Below are positions 5,397-5,565 of a stretch of 5,565 bases of DNA, in pieces. How positions within the stretch are numbered: the stretch's first letter is position 1; each line of letters begins with the position of its first letter. Source of the DNA: Bacillota bacterium. GTDB lineage: Bacteria; Bacillota; Bacilli; Thermoactinomycetales; DSM-44946. Under the pieces are notes generated by a model. That model worked only from the letters and a program-made list of their open reading frames with translations, was not told the origin of the DNA and made no database searches. The translations under genes were made by a program, and so were the position numbers. The DNA is taken from positions 1-5,565 of the forward strand of contig JAJYSD010000113.1 of assembly GCA_021793745.1 (NCBI GenBank), written 5' to 3'.

Positions 5397-5565
5397 ATGA
5401 TCAATCGGGTGGTTTTGGTCGGTCGTCTCGCCCAGGATCCCGAACTCCGTTACACTCCGAACGGTGTAGCCGTCACCACCTTTACGCTGGCGGTCAATCG
5501 GCGGTTCACCAATCAGCATGGGGAACGGGAAGCCGATTTCATCAACATCGTCACCTGGCGGCAGC
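5397..5565 (+). CDS. ssb: Single-stranded DNA-binding protein SSB, 3' partial
   Basis: The first 56 codons are visible and run off the window. The start [20 protein letters not shown], then [11 protein letters not shown] (29-39) and [14 protein letters not shown] (43-56), are the first strands of the SSB OB-fold, including Trp54 of the DNA-binding surface. This is the SsbA type encoded between rpsF and rpsR. SSB tetramers coat single-stranded DNA and recruit replication and repair proteins through an acidic C-terminal tail, which is outside the window. The ATG at 5397 follows AGGGAGAGG (5381-5389) by seven bases. The gap after rpsF is short and has no terminator, so the two genes should share a transcript. 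Confidence 0.97.
   Translation, partial: MINRVVLVGRLAQDPELRYTPNGVAVTTFTLAVNRRFTNQHGEREADFINIVTWRQ

Noticed and set aside
1..5565. Mobile element, CRISPR array, tRNA or novel defence system
   Set aside because: No direct-repeat array, transposase, integrase or tRNA-like cloverleaf is visible; all sizeable genes belong to recognised chromosomal families.

Overview
The window is ordinary chromosomal DNA from a GC-rich, endospore-forming member of the Firmicutes. Three things point there: a YyaC spore-protease-like gene, strong AGGAGG-type ribosome binding sites with GTG and TTG starts, and a gene order (yyzM/DUF951, ychF, rpsF, ssb) that is the conserved block near the replication origin in Bacillus relatives. 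The high GC and the mix of genes would suit a thermoactinomycete or a similar thermophilic Bacillales lineage, but that placement is inference. I see no phage, transposon, CRISPR, tRNA or rRNA sequence.

Layout. Positions 2-772 hold the 3' part of a diacylglycerol-kinase-family lipid kinase (+ strand). It converges on yyaC (848-1435, - strand). A divergent regulatory gap (1436-1537) separates yyaC from a YkvI-type ten-helix membrane protein (1538-2581, +). A PlsC-type acyltransferase follows in the same direction (2638-3267). A TATAAT promoter overlapping the end of plsC starts a small DUF951 gene, yyzM (3325-3555), which ends at a clear intrinsic terminator (3560-3593). A new promoter (3597-3625) then drives ychF (3680-4780). 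A 279-base gap with two sigma-A-like promoters and a likely autoregulatory mRNA leader precedes rpsF (5060-5350, TTG start). The 5' end of ssb (5397 onward) is cut by the window edge; rpsR would be expected next.

How the genes relate. The lipid kinase and PlsC both act on membrane phospholipid precursors (phosphatidic acid), but they are not obviously co-transcribed. YyaC is a forespore-type gene with a plausible sigma-F/G promoter. YkvI is an orphan transporter-like protein. YyzM and YchF are translation-associated or uncharacterised housekeeping genes beside the S6-SSB-(S18) operon. The most interesting non-coding signals are the rpsF leader, which contains a hairpin with a CCG next to it as in the S6:S18-binding motif, the two promoters before it, and a nested inverted repeat between yyaC and ykvI that would cover the ykvI ribosome binding site. 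I found no convincing evidence for a wholly new system; the least understood proteins are YkvI and YyzM.
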